NCBI RefSeq assembly: GCF_002865645.1
Contig: NW_020194619.1
Location: 1,524,442-1,588,441, forward strand
Length of the DNA stretch: 64,000 nt
Direction: 5' to 3'
From: Hyaloscypha bicolor E
Taxonomy: Eukaryota > Ascomycota > Leotiomycetes > Helotiales > Hyaloscyphaceae
The position numbers were made by a program, and so were the translations under genes. A model generated the notes under the pieces. It ran no database searches. It saw only the letters and a list, made by a program, of their open reading frames with translations, and was not told the DNA's origin. Shown one piece after another: positions 47,000-59,125 of the stretch; positions within the stretch are counted from its first letter, which is position 1, and each line of letters begins with the position of its first letter.

Positions 47000-48797
47000 T
47001 CAGTAATCAGCAGTCAATGCTTCGATGCTGATTCGCTTGATGAGCTCGATGTGGGCCTGGCTACGGGGTGCGATTTTTACTTTGAAAGGGGCTTCTTTGT
47101 GGATTTCCCAGTTGGTGTTGAGGGTATTGATTGGGTGGTCCTGACACGCCGAATGAGTTCATTTCCCTTTCGGGTTTGGTAATTGTGAAATACTTACTGG
47201 GTCTTCCGTGATGTCGAAGCAATAGATCAGACAAGCGATTGCAATCCATATGTTATTGGCGCCAACGTTGTACCCCACGCATACTCGACGGCCTGTGAGC
47301 ATTGCAATCAGTTTCCATTTGTCTTCATGTTGAAGCATTTGAGGGTAGGAGAGGGTGAGTAAGGTTTACTTTACTTACCAGTCCCAAAAGACCAATGCCC
47401 CTTCAAAGGGTTGTTCAAATCCGCGTCCATGAAGCGCTCTGGGGAGAAAGTCATTGGATCCGCATAATCGCCTTCGTTCAACGCAATCGCGTAAGCGTTC
47501 CAGCAGAACTGCGTCCCAGCAGGAAATTTGTATCCTTCATACTCGTCATCCTGGACGAGCATATGTGGCACACCAGTTTGGATAAAGGGCCGCCAGCGGA
47601 GACACTCCTTTGCCGCTGCTGTGATGTATGGTAGCCCCTCTCGATCGGAAAGAGAGGGGAGGCGTTCGGCGTCTGCACCGCACACTTCGTCTAGCATTGC
47701 TCTTGCTTTGATCACCCATGCTGGGTAGGCGGCCATAGCTGCCACTGCTTGCGTGATGGCATTCCGCGAGGTGTCACTTCCAGCTTCCAACAGGGTGCTG
47801 AAAACGAACAACTTTTCTGTCTCATCGATGGCGAATTCTTTTTTCGCGGCGCCTTGCTCTACCTCAACCGCGAAGCAAGGGCGCGCAGTCCCGTTTTCCA
47901 TCTTCTTGACGAGACGGTCGTATTCGCCTTTGTACAGACTACTTGGAAGTCAGAGAGGTTTCATTTGATACTCTCTAGTGTGCTAAACACCTACGCACGA
48001 GTCCTCTTGAAGTATGCCTCCCCAGCCGGTCTCCACCACTGCAGAGGTTTTGGAAGGTTGGACAGCCATGGGAATGCATCGCAGATGTTCTTCAGCGGGT
48101 TGAACAGATACTCTGCTAGGACAGCAACCGATTCGAGAATTGCCTTGAGTTCAGGATCGTCGATGGCCGCCCTTCTCCCAAACACCACGCTCATGATGAC
48201 AGAATTCGAAAAGCGCTGATTTGCCAAGTGGAAATTTTCTGGATCTGTCATGTAGTCGTAGACCAGCTGCTTCGATTCTAGCTCTTGGTAAGCAATGAAC
48301 TTTGTCTCCGCCTGTCGATTGTTCAGGATTGAGTGCATGATCTTTCTCTGGTTCCGCCATCTGTCAGAGTGAGGCATCAGAAGCATGCGTGCACCACCGG
48401 ACATAATGTCTTGGCACATAGGACGGAATGGGCGGGATGAATATATCGCGGCACGCTTCTCCAGGAGGTCATTTACCACGCGCGATGAATTGAGGAAGAC
48501 GATGGCACGACCCCCAAGGTAGCATGTGTACCTGTGAAGAAATGTAAGAAATAACTCCTTGATATAATAATGAGGCGCAAGACTGCAAGCATACATCTCT
48601 CCATATTTTCGCGCGGTCTCTACACCCCACATTCCCCCAGGGAAGGGCACATCCAGGGAGTTCCCGATGATCGGCCAACCAGGGACGACATGAGGGAGCC
48701 TGTATTTTTTGTTGAATTGATACCGAGACCATAGTCGAGGGAGGATGAAAACAAACACGAATAGACATGAAGACAAGACAGAGATTGAGACAGCCAT
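47000..48797 (-). CDS. Cytochrome P450 monooxygenase
   Basis: Membrane-anchored heme-thiolate monooxygenase. Five exons on the minus strand: 48595-48797, 47995-48531, 47379-47938, 47198-47292, 47000-47140, 511 residues. Starts with the hydrophobic anchor MAVSISVLSSCLFVFVFILP and the hinge LPHVVPGWPIIGNSLDVPFP. The I-helix oxygen-binding motif is EAGSDTSRN, the K-helix ExxR is ECLRWRP, and the heme loop WSFGTGRRVCVGYN spans intron 3 with Cys438 as axial ligand. Intron 1 (63 nt) has a length divisible by three, so the frame stays open through it. The upstream extension of the frame lacks P450 features. Substrate unknown; resembles fungal clan-CYP64/CYP620-type enzymes only in general. Divergent from the C2H2/Zn2Cys6 regulator. 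Confidence 0.92.
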
Positions 48798-49246
48798 GTT
48801 CGCGGGCTGAGATGCAGGATGAGCACTTGCCCAAGAAGAAGCGATTGGGAATTTGTTAAGGGGATGCAGATGGCCATTCTCCGCAAGAAGCCTAGCTTCA
48901 AGACTACTCTTTACCACTTGTTTGGGAGAAGGTATGGATCTTGATGGGTGGACTGACAGGAGAGAACGCGAACATGCATGCTCGGAGAAGTCCCCGTCCA
49001 CATGTGGGGAAATCCCGAGCCGAGACAAATCACGTGAGGATCCTTTCCCTTCCCTACCTCCCCTTCAACGCTCTCTTCTTCCTTCTTCTTCTTCATCCCT
49101 CCAATTAATCCGTCCATGGCCACTCCCACCAACTCCCACCTCAAACCCTCGAACACGGCATTTTTCCGCGCTGTGCTGTTGTCGAAATTGCCGATGCCTT
49201 TGTCCACCTCTCCTCAATCCTTGCTGGCCTGCCTCAACCATACACA
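48798..49246. promoter_or_regulatory. Bidirectional promoter, P450 / C2H2-Zn2Cys6 regulator
   Basis: 450 bp shared by two divergent genes. It contains the 10-bp perfect palindrome CCACATGTGG at 48998-49007, inside a slightly longer imperfect dyad, and a CACGTG-like core nearby (CACGTGAGG near 49031). Either may bind a regulator; no experimental site is known to me. Confidence 0.45.
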
Positions 49247-51546
49247 ATGACCGGGAGAGCCTCGGACGCCCCTTTCCAATGTCGCCAGTGCCCATCCAGG
49301 TACATGCGCCTGGATCACCTGCACCGCCATGAGCTCAAGCGTAAGTATCTCCGTGCATTGGTCCGGAGTTAAGGACTGACGTTCCCTCTCAACACCACAG
49401 ATGAAGGTCAAAAGACGTGTGTGTGCAAGTTCTGCAATGCCAAATTCTATCGTCACGACATCTTCCATCGCCACTACAAGTCTTGCAGGCAGAGAGGCCA
49501 TTGTCCAATTCCCTCGGCCCAACCGCGAGGGCGCCGGAAGCAGGCGTGCGATCAATGTGCAGCCACAAAGCTAGCATGTGACTCTAGCAGACCTTGTCAG
49601 ACCTGTGCAGGCAAGGGTCTCGATTGCTCTTGGGCTCGTGTACGAGAGAGACGTCCAGCCAACACAGAGGTGCTAAGCCAAGTCCCCCAGAGCAACTCCA
49701 CTGTTGATGCCTCACCATATCCATCGGAGGCCTCGCCGTCGCTCTTGGACGAAAGCGCCTACCTAGCAAATGAGGAACCGAGTCCAATGGCCGCTCCTAT
49801 GCCTCAAGTGCAAACGTTCACGCTTGGTAGCATGCCCGTTCCTTTCTTGCTCAACTTTGTCAGCTTGGAGACGAAAACTTTTGTGGACACTTTTGGATAT
49901 GCAAGTGCGGCACCAGAACCACTTCCCATATTATCTCTTGGAATTTCTCTCAATCAGCCTGCTTGGGAGCTTTCTGTTGGATCGGGAGGTGAGTCTCCCT
50001 CTCGTTCTCATTTCATGAAGCTCAATTTAACTAGTTCCATTCTAGTGATGGGCCACGGAAGGCATTCTCTTCAGGGTAGATCTAGTGCGTCCCTTAATGC
50101 ACCAAACCCGCCTTTGCTGGACAACTCTTACTCTCAAGGTTTCAATGTCTCCGGGCAGGACTCTCTTTTTGATCCTAGGTCTGGCCCTCTAACTGGAGGC
50201 TCCCCAGACTCGACGGGATTACCTGATCCCATGCGCCGGCGGCTCAGTGAGCTGGCCATGCAGCTAACTGACACGTTTATCACTTTGCCGAAGCGTCATT
50301 GGGCACGGACAACGAGTGCCAAGATTCAAGATGCTGATAAGTTCTTCACATTACCAAACTTTCAGCTCTTTACACAGACCTTTTATCATCATTTCTTCCC
50401 ACAATGCCCTATCATCCATCGGCCATCATGCAACCTCAAAATAGCATCCCTACGTTTGGTACTAGTAATATGCTTGGCAGGCGCATTATATTCATCCCTC
50501 CCGGAAGCAATCGCCATAGCACAAAGTCTCCTAGATCTTGCTGAGGAGTATGTCTTTCGCAATGCGTGCTTTCAGGAGCTCAGTAAAGGGAAGGGCTCTG
50601 CTGACCAAATCCAGGACTGCGATGCGAAACTGGAAGCTATACAATCAGCAGTTGTAATCACGTTTCTTCAGAACTGGGAAGGCAATGAAGCAGCGCGGCG
50701 GAGAGGGCGAACCGAGCGTTTCAACACCATTATCTCGGTATTCACACCTCTTCCCGAAACCCCTTCCTTCTTGAGGAAAGGAGTAACAAAAGCTGATCAC
50801 TATATTGAATGAAACATAGAGTGCTAGAGCATTACGTTTGACAACAGCACAGAGCTCGTTGCCTGCTGCCATGGGACCAGGTCTACAGTTCGACTGGTAT
50901 TTGTGGTCGATTTATGAAACACGTGTACGGTGAGTTTTCCGATGATTGCTCGACCTTGACAAAAAAATCCATCCCTTAGTTGCGACATTGAAGCTGACTG
51001 CCGTCCCCAGAGTCATGTACTATATATTCATTTTGGATAGTGGCTTCTGCATCTTCCATAATTACCCACCGAGGCTAGCTTTGGCGGAGATAAAGGTAGA
51101 TCTCCCATGCCCCGAGGATGTTTACGAAGCCGTGGACAGTACAGACTGCTTCCAGAAAGCTTACAATCACAATTCTGCGGAACCAAGCTCGCTGGAACGG
51201 ATCCTCAAATTGCTCCTAGCAGAAGATTTCGGAGAAGAGGAGAAATGCATCCTTTCAACACTCACTCCTCTCCACTATTTCATCATAATCAATGGTTCGT
51301 CACAACCTCACGGCAGATAATCATTCGGTGGCATGTATCTAATTTGTATTTATAGCATTTCACATCATCATCCGCACAGCACACGCAATTTCCTACAGCA
51401 AAATCATCAATGATAACGTCGACCGTGCCCTGTCGCGCTGGAAGAGTGGGTGGGAGATACACAAGAAACAAATCACAACACGCCAATCGAAGAGACTTGG
51501 CTTCGTGAAGCATGCGAAAGAGTACTGGTGGCTTGCAAAACTGTAA
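49247..51546 (+). CDS. C2H2 + Zn2Cys6 transcription factor, C-terminally truncated by a stop
   Basis: Likely cluster regulator. Six exons: 49247-49340, 49401-49988, 50046-50737, 50820-50929, 51011-51294, 51356-51546; 652 residues. Two C2H2 fingers (FQCRQCPSRYMRLDHLHRHE and CVCKFCNAKFYRHDIFHRHY) are followed by a Zn2Cys6 cluster (ACDQCAATKLACDSSRPCQT, CAGKGLDC). After a Ser/Pro linker comes the fungal_trans regulatory domain (FTLPNFQLFTQTFYHHFFPQ, CPIIHRPS, FDWYLWSIYETRVRVMYYIF). The TAA at 51544-51546 is followed by 49 further open codons in the same frame (YVAESDLEAQPEAATGLGLS and on) ending at TGA 51694-51696, so the stop looks premature; CAA to TAA would explain it. Truncation removes only the extreme C-terminus, so activity may persist. 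Confidence 0.85.
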
Positions 51547-51696
51547 ATCTACGTTGCAGAGAGCGACCTAGAAGCTCAGCCAGAGGCAGCAACTGGACTT
51601 GGTCTCAGCTCTGTAGAGTGGGAGGATGACAATATGGGCTATATACGCACCCTTCTGGAGCGTTTCTGCTCCTCGGACTTCACGAATCAAGCTTGA

Positions 51697-52028
51697 TTCG
51701 ATACAAGTGGAGGTGGGTGGCTACAGCTTCCGGATCAGAAAGTCTGGCCAACAACCCGCTCGTCCAAACGTGCCTCCCATCGGGTGCAGCAGCGAGACTT
51801 TTAAGTTTTTCCATCGGGGTTGTGGTGCCTCTCAATTGTACCAAAAGCTTGGGTTCTACGAATGTGCGGTGGAAATGCTATTCACTGTTGATATGACACA
51901 CTTGGAAGCGGTTGAAGTTATTTTCGAATGTGTGATGGATATCCAAGATCAAGCGAACTTGGACTTTGATTCTCATTTTACCTCCCAACTAGCCTATCCC
52001 CATTGCAGAGAAATTTTCAATCCAACGA
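51697..52028. other. Short convergent intergenic region
   Basis: Between the regulator (+) and the FAD monooxygenase (-). An open frame on the plus strand crosses it (51626-52168), but I see no domain and it becomes antisense to the monooxygenase. Confidence 0.35.
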
Positions 52029-54043
52029 TCATCTTGGATTGTTCCATTTGTTCCAAAATTTGTCTACACCGTGGCCATCCACGGAGACTTCAGAAGTCCC
52101 CAAGATCTTGTCAAAGGCTGCGGAAACGGCACTGGAATTCCCTGGTCCCAATGCTCGCCAGCCAATGATATTGTCGGGTCTCACAAGTATTGCTCCACCC
52201 TTGTTGAACCCTTTCAACAGCTCCCATCTCCCTTCAGGATCCAGATATTCGTTCTCTCCTACTCCTTTGAACGGACCGGTTATTTGCGCAATTCGTATCC
52301 CGATATTCCTTTCCTTGGCCGCCTGCGTTGCGGCCCCAACCCAAGGCTGGCCATCACGATCTATGATGAGCAAGAAATCACCATTCTGGCCTATCAAATC
52401 GTGTGTCGAGAAAGCTTTCCCCTCACGTTCCAGCCAGACGTGCGGTAAACGGTGCCCGGGCGTTGTAGTTGGTGTGTATTTCTCATGTATTGGGTCCGGG
52501 GGAGGGGGTGACGTGCCATCTGCAATCACACAACCATGGGGGTAGAACAAGCCAAGATCCATTTCATGGGCTCCAAACTCGATTACCTGACTATTAATGA
52601 CATTTTGAAGGGTCGCACGAGACGCTTTCCCTATCTCTGAAGTTTCGTCGAGAAGGGCCTCGAAATGGATGCGATTGCGTTCGAGCTGTGCTTCTTGCAA
52701 CCTAATGGCTGCAGCAATCACACCGTGATTCCTCTAAGTGAAGAATGCCTAGTCCGTAATTTGCTTCCCTATCGGCCGTCGCTCGCTTTCATAAGTACCG
52801 AGAAGCGAAGGAGAAGCTTTTCCTTTCAGTACGAGGGCCAATTTCCACGCAATATTGTGAGCATCCTGTACCGCAGTGTTGAGACCAAGACCAGTGGTGG
52901 GTGGATGACGGTGCGCCGAGTCTCCACCGATGAATATCCTCCCTTTTCTGTACGAATCGGCCAGCACTCGCTCCATCACCCAGGACGAAACGGTGACGAC
53001 TTCCAATTCAAGATCTGGCAGCTTCAGCAAAACGCGGACCCGTGGCTTTGCGTCCTCGATAGAGAACTCTGAGGCTCCAACGTCGGTGCTGAAATGCATC
53101 TGCCACTCTTCTGAGTGCCGTCCCCATGATGGACCTAGCGGAAGCATCGAGCCACTTCTTCTCCCTGATCCACTCTCCGGGTTCGCGAAGTGCGCAATGC
53201 AGGTGCGGTCATCCCAGTACTGAGATAAATCTGCCTTAAAATGCACGGAAACCATTTTGCGAAGTTGTTTCGGGCCTTCCATCTGTATGCCCAGTGCAGC
53301 ACCCACAGTCTTGCCCCCATCGGCGCCAAATACGTATTGAGCGCGGTACATAAGCTGTCTTCCGTCTACAGTCTCAACGTGGACTAATACCGCGTCTCCT
53401 TCGTCCTTGAAATCGACGACTTTTTGGTTGAAGAGGATCTTGCCTGGGTTATGTTTCTCTGCATGTGCCCGCAAAACCGGTTCTGAGCGAAGAAGAGGGA
53501 GGTTGGACGGCATGTGCGGGGCATCTCTCCTATACCATCACATCAGTTCGTTCCCTCCCAACCAAACCAACCCAATTCCCGCTCTCAATATTTTGATATT
53601 TTCAGAGGACTTACTGATAGACAGAATGCCGCTCCGTACCCACCTTACATCCCCACGTATCATGCACACCCAACACCTTCCTATCCAATGGCCCCTCGCC
53701 ACCAAGGCTTGTCTGCCACACAATTTGGCTCATCTGGTGCGGTGGTGTACCGGCTGCTATGATATCTTCGGAGATACCGTACTGGCGGAAGATCTCCATG
53801 GTGCGTTGGGAGATGATGTGGGCTTTTGGTAGGGTGGATGTTGAAGGGTGGCGCTCGAAGAGGATGTGTTCTATCGAGTGGGCGGAGAGGAAGATTGAGA
53901 GGGAGAGGCCGCATGCTGGGAGGGAGGGAGATGTGAGTAGGTTGAGATGGCAGGGAAAGGGGGAAGGAGGAGAGATGGGGAGACAAACAGCCGCCGCCGA
54001 TGATGAGGACTGGGATTGAGGTTATTAGAGAGGTGTCTCCCAT
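52029..54043 (-). pseudogene. FAD-dependent aromatic hydroxylase (phenol 2-monooxygenase type) with two in-frame stops
   Basis: Flavoprotein hydroxylase of the PheA/TfdB type that hydroxylates phenols with NAD(P)H and O2. Three exons: 53989-54043, 53615-53915, 52029-53529 (619 codons). The Rossmann motif is IIGGGSCGLSLSIFLS, assembled across intron 1. FAD-binding IFIGGDSAHRHPPTTGLGLN and NTAVQDAHNIAWKLALVLKG are intact. After ERRPIGKQITD the frame has TAG at 52750-52752 and again TAG at 52734-52736, then the family resumes at RNHGVIAAAIRLQEAQ and continues to the normal thioredoxin-like C-terminus. No intron can remove both stops without deleting conserved residues. The first fits TGG-to-TAG, the second TGG or CAG to TAG. 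The breaks remove the C-terminal third. Otherwise undamaged, so the loss is recent, or a sequencing problem. Confidence 0.85.
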
Positions 54044-55099
54044 TTTTGTGAAGAGGAAGGGTTTCTGGAGGGATTGCTTAAGAGGGACCGCTGGAATGGT
54101 TCAGAAGTTTTGCTTCTGAGGAAAATTAATGCTGGGGAAAGGAGAACAAAGCTCTGGTTCTGCTGCTGGATGGGGTGGTCTTGAAAATAATGTCACATCT
54201 GATTCTCGAGATCAGTCGATAGATGGGCTAAGAGCACTGAGCTCAGTCACGAAAAAAGCTTCAACGCCGAGGCTCTCCGTTTGTTGACTCCAATTTTATC
54301 TGTGGAGTGTGGGTTAAGCCCAGGGCCTTTCAACTAGCCCCAGAAGTTGAACGAGCGCGGTGGAAGAGGAGACCCCATACCGCAAAAGTACGCGGAGCTG
54401 GGAGCAAAGCACAAACATCTTGTGAGCACGGGACTTTACTCGCACTTGCAGAGTCTTGGCAGAAAGAGGATCTTGTAGGTGGGGGATAACCGAGTGGGGA
54501 ATCTCTTAAGTGAAGTGAACTTCCAAGGACCACGCTAGGCGACCCGTCAAGATGGCTGCTTCTGTGAGAAGTACTTGAAACATACCTCCTCGGTGTTCGG
54601 ATATTAATTTAAAGCCATTGCAGGCCGAAAGGCCGAGCTCGTGAGATTTCTCTCAAAGTGGTTACCTAGGTACCTATAGAAACCCCTTTTGTTCACGTGA
54701 CGCAACCCTCTATTTAGGGTAAGGGACGAACCGAGAGGAGTGCGACGTGCAATAAGCTTTTGAGTTGGAGGAGCGTTGCCAGCTACCCAAGAAATCGTTG
54801 TCATGCCCTCAATAGGAATCGGTCATTCACGTAAACTCGTGGGGAGGGGGAGAGGAGAGACCATGTGATGCCCCTTTTCGCATCAGGTTTTGTGGTGGAC
54901 ATTGGCATATTGGCAAAAAAGACATGGGTTTCATGCGTAGGAGTGCAGCTTAGAAGTTCGTGGGACTGTGCTTGAAGTAAGGAGGACTCCCAGGAGCATC
55001 GTCGTCCTGATGAACGGATCCCAATACTACTAATTGATGTCGAGACATTGAGCTGAAAAGATATCGGGTCTCATTCAAAGCATCTGCTATGACTTCAAT
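54044..55099. other. Intergenic region between two flavin monooxygenase genes
   Basis: About 1 kb, no supported gene. It contains the promoter of the FAD hydroxylase and the 3' end of the FMO gene. Confidence 0.35.
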
Positions 55100-57537
55100 C
55101 TACATACTGACTTTCTCCGCACGTCTCGTCCCATCATATACAGTCAGTGGCGTCCCCAGCGTCTTCGCCTTAATCTGCAGCGCAATAAACCTCGAAAAAT
55201 ACCTCGCCTGCCCAACCGCACCCGCATGATACCAGAATGCTGGATCTATGTCCATACATCAGCACGTTATCTCCTTGAACAGATTATAATACGTACGTCC
55301 ACACGGTTTAAAAGCACCCTTCAACTCCCCCTCCTCATCCAAACCCCACAAATCCTCAAGCTGACCGGCGACCCCGTGCCCGAAGAGCTCAGCAACAAGA
55401 AGACGCAGGTTGCCGATGAATCCCGTTGCGAAGACGACGACGTCCGCGCGGATGTGGGAGCCGTTGCTACAGACTAGGCCATCTTCCACCCATGAGATAG
55501 GGAGGGAATCGGATTTCATCTGGATCTATAATTTCATTAATCTTGCTCGTAGCATTAGGAGAAAGTAAATTGGAGGGAGAGTTTGACATACCTGCCCAGA
55601 AGCTATCCTCGCCGAAGTCCCAACATCCATATAATGCCCCCCAAAACGCTCAAATATCTGATAGATGATATCGCCGTCGCGGTCGAAGAGGAATCCCGCT
55701 TTCTCAAGTGCATCGAAGCGTTCGGGTTCTTGCGCGGCTTTGGAGTGCAAGATTGCTCTGCTCATGATTCTACCTAGGGCTGCCGGGCTAGAGAAGTAGA
55801 TTCGGTCTGCTATGTCGGTAGGGACGTGGGTGTTGTAGACTTCTGTGCATCGGTTAGAAATATCAGTTTCAGAAGCCAGGAGGGGGGGGGGTTATATTTA
55901 CTGTCATGGGTTTCTTTGTAATGTTCGGCGGGAATTACGTCTATCGTTACGCCGTTAGTCTTGCTTTGAACTCACCAAAGGTTAATGGGAGGAGGCCTAC
56001 AGGTTGGTGATCGCTGAACCATCGTCACTGATGCCATGCCCGCCGCCAGCATATCATCCGCCACATCATGAGCTGTTCCATCAGCAAGAAATTGGAATCC
56101 CCAAGGGTCTTGTTCAGCTCACCAGTATTCGCTGATCCAACAACAACGCCACGTTTACCCTTCCATTCAGACGCCGATTTGTAAGCCCCGGAGTGGAGAG
56201 TTATGCCCTTGAACGCCGCCTACTTGTTCCAACATATCAGCATGCTCACGATGAAGCTTTAACAAGGCCGAGAACGCACCTGGTTCTCATAAGTCGGTGA
56301 TACGGGCACATCAGAGCCTGCACCCGTTGCAAAAACCACGTTAGAGCAATAAATTGTTGAGTCTTGGCCATGCCGTAGTATATTCAGTGACCACGTTTCT
56401 CGTCCCGCGTCCCACGACCCAGACAGAAATTTCGTGGAGCACCAGATATTCTGTTCAGAAGTTAGACATTAAGATGACCTCTGGCATAATTTCGTGAAAC
56501 TTACAATGCCATATGTCTGCGCCCATTTCTTGTACCCAACAGATAACATATCTTTGGTAAGGAACTCCGGATAGGAATCTTTTGGAAATGTGCGTTCAAA
56601 CGGCAAATGAGCTTCGTGAACGTAAGAATCTGCTTAATAACAATACTTCTTGAAGTCTGGGGCTTACCGAATTCTCTAATTGTGTGTACTACAGGAGTCA
56701 GCATCGTTCGAAAGAAGTTAGGAGGTCTGACATACATTTCGTTGAATCGTATCGCGTCTTCCAGTTATCCCCGACTTCGTCGAATTTCTCCAAGATCACA
56801 TAAGTCACTCCAAGAGCCGCCAAGCGTCCTCCAACAGCAAGACCTGCCTGTCCTCCACCAATGATAACACATTCGAAGTCCCTCTTGATACCATTGAAAC
56901 TTTCTGGGCTCTGTGTGCCATTAGCACCATTCAAGCCATTGGCATGAGTGGCACCATTGAGGTCATGGGCATTGCTTGGCCCCTTCAAATGAGAGCCACC
57001 TTGAGTATGGCCATTTGTTTCTCCCCTATTCATCCCATTTGTAGCCCCCCCAGTAGCTACCTCCAAAATTGGATTGACTGGCGAATAAACATCAACACTC
57101 GGCTGTCCCACCAACTGCTCAAGAATCGTCCTCATCATCCAGATCTTCCACTCTCCATCTTCCATCGGAACAACCGACAAGAATCCACTACAAGTCGTCT
57201 TCGGTGTCCCATTCGTCAGAAAGTTGAACCCGAAATTGACCCACGCCGCGCCAGCCGGAGCGCGAATAATCTGTGGTTCGCCAAAAGAGCAAAAGTTCGA
57301 AGGATGGTGTGTCTTCGAAGTGTTCGCCCACGCTTCTAGAACGGAGTCTGAGGAGTAGAAGGTGCGGAGTGTGCCGGTCATGGCGAAGCTGTCTCTCCAT
57401 ATCGCGTCTGGCGTGAAATCATCCTTGCTGGGGGATGACAGCACTCTAGTGAAATGGGCGGACACGGCTGGCAAGTCTATGAATTCCGGAATAGAGCAGT
57501 TTGGGAAAGCGCAGGGAAGGCTTGGTAGAGTATACAT
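55100..57537 (-). CDS. Flavin-containing monooxygenase (FMO/BVMO type)
   Basis: Ten exons, all frame-consistent: 56736-57537, 56668-56688, 56505-56629, 56280-56450, 56123-56219, 56001-56072, 55902-55940, 55592-55842, 55297-55525 and 55100-55245, giving 650 residues. The N-terminal about 165 residues precede a Gly/Asn-rich linker. FAD site VIIGGGQAGLAVGGRLAALG is near residue 223. The family block FKGITLHSGAYKSASEW resembles the BVMO/FMO fingerprint but with Tyr where many BVMOs have Trp. The NADPH site GVVVGSANTGAHDVADDM spans intron 5. The late motif VVVFATGFIGNL is also present. One exon is only 21 nt. Intact. It lies between a broken aromatic hydroxylase and an AhpD-like gene, suggesting oxidation of a shared substrate. 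Confidence 0.9.
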
Positions 57538-58262
57538 GATTTGAATGTCGAGTGAAGCAGTCAATGATTAAGGAAAGAGAAGAAGACTATAATAAGGAAA
57601 TTATTTAGTTGCTAGAGCACCATGTATTAAATTGAGACATGTGACTTCAATGCCCATGGCCGTTAGTTGGGTCACTGGCTATGCTAGGCGGTTGGTTTAT
57701 AGAATGGCCCGCTTCAGACGTTGGGCCGCACGGGGACCCCGCCACGAATGTGGGGTTTCTGCGACTAAGCCAGCGCACATGAACAGAAGGAGCTTCAACA
57801 AATGACTTCGATAACGGCTCCGCATTTTGCAGGCTTCGCCATTCGGTCTTTCGCTCTTTCCGGTTTGAAGAGTTGTCCGAAGTGGCGAGATGCTGGCAGA
57901 CCCCATTGGCTACGAGCTGGTTTTCTGCGAAACATATCTGATGTACGACTTAGATAGAAGATACTAGTATATTCGATAGCCAAGGTTTCACACCAAGCTG
58001 CTTCCCTCATTGGAGAAAGCAGTAGTCTTTCATTCATCGAGCCGCAAATCGCATATGCTTTGCTTCGGCCATCGAAATCTTCAACTTTGAGCAATGGCGC
58101 CACTTGACTTCCTGTCCGAATTCCGAGCCCGAGAGGGAGTGAATAACCATTCGAAAGGAAAATGGTACATTCTTGCAGTGCGATATCCCCAATCCATAAA
58201 TCATAACTGTCCACTGATCAGCGAAGGCTGCAGGTCTTGCTGCTGCAAATAAGGGCGAGCTC
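57538..58262. promoter_or_regulatory. Divergent intergenic region, FMO / AhpD-like
   Basis: About 725 bp. It may include a missing first exon of the AhpD-like gene: the frame is open for 16 codons upstream of 58263, back to a TGA, with a possible acceptor (gatcag) there. No other feature. Confidence 0.4.
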
Positions 58263-58957
58263 ATGCCAGAGCTCTATCGCTTGGCGACAGTCGATCTGCC
58301 CGTTGAAGATAGAAAAGTAGTCCAACGAAGGATTAAAGAGGCGCTGTTGAAAGGAGCTGTGCTTTATGGCATCCCTCGCTCTGGACAGGCTCTAGGCCCT
58401 CTTTTCCAGGCTCTACCGCCTGATGAGATTGACCTCTACGCCCCAAGGTGAGTGGGAAGATACTCTACTCGAGGTTTGATGTTAATTCAGAGGTCTAATA
58501 ATATTTCAAGAACGCAGGCAATGAACACTGAAGGCGAGAGTGAGAGGAGAGTCAAAAGAGGCCGAAAGTACTTCGAGACACTATGGACACCTGGTCCAGC
58601 GCAGGGAATGATAGACCGAATCATGATGTATCATCCAGACCACTGTATGCATCTGATCTTTTTGGTTCAAATACCGAGGCTTACTACTCGGAAGACCTCC
58701 TTGACGTCAAGACGATCTACGAGTTTTGGATTAGCGATGATAGTATTTTGTCGAATATTGAGACGCAGATGTGTAATACTACTTTGCTCACATGCTGGAA
58801 TGCTCCTGTTCAAGCGATGTGGCATACACGGGGTGTTGTTCGTTATAGTGGGACTTTAGATAAGGCTCGTTTTGCTCAAGACATGGGCCTAGCCATTGCT
58901 CGCCAGTTTGACATTCAAACGGGTGATATCACTATGGTGGACGATATTGTATTCTGA
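58263..58957 (+). pseudogene. AhpD-like / carboxymuconolactone-decarboxylase-type protein, apparently frameshifted
   Basis: Small fungal AhpD-fold protein, often found in secondary-metabolite and catabolic clusters. Exon 1 (58263-58447) encodes ELYRLATVDLPVEDRKVVQR and LLKGAVLYGIPRSGQALGPL. After an intron (58448-58510) the frame gives RVKRGRKYFETLWTPGPAQG and MMYHPD. Within a few bases (about 58641-58646) the family continues only in another frame: LYASDLFGS, then KTIYEFWISDDSILSNIETQ, MWHTRGVVRYSGTLDKARFA, to TGA at 58957. No GT/AG pair restores the frame, so a two-base insertion or one-base loss is the simplest explanation. The N-terminus may start in an upstream exon. The fold assignment is from characteristic residue patterns. 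Confidence 0.7.
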
Positions 58958-59125
58958 CAAACCCTCATATAGAAAACGAATTGGAATGTGGAACAAAATC
59001 ATGTTTTGAAGCGGAGATAGTGTTGAATGAGTAGATTTTGTGGCTGCTTCTGGCGCACGAGCTGAATTGCCCTTAACCTCGACTTCGCCGAGTCAATTTC
59101 AAATCAACACCAATGCAAGTTGCAC

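Noticed and set aside
57795..58214. Minus-strand 139-codon frame between the FMO and AhpD-like genes
   Set aside because: No recognisable domain and it overlaps the likely promoter and upstream exon of the AhpD-like gene.
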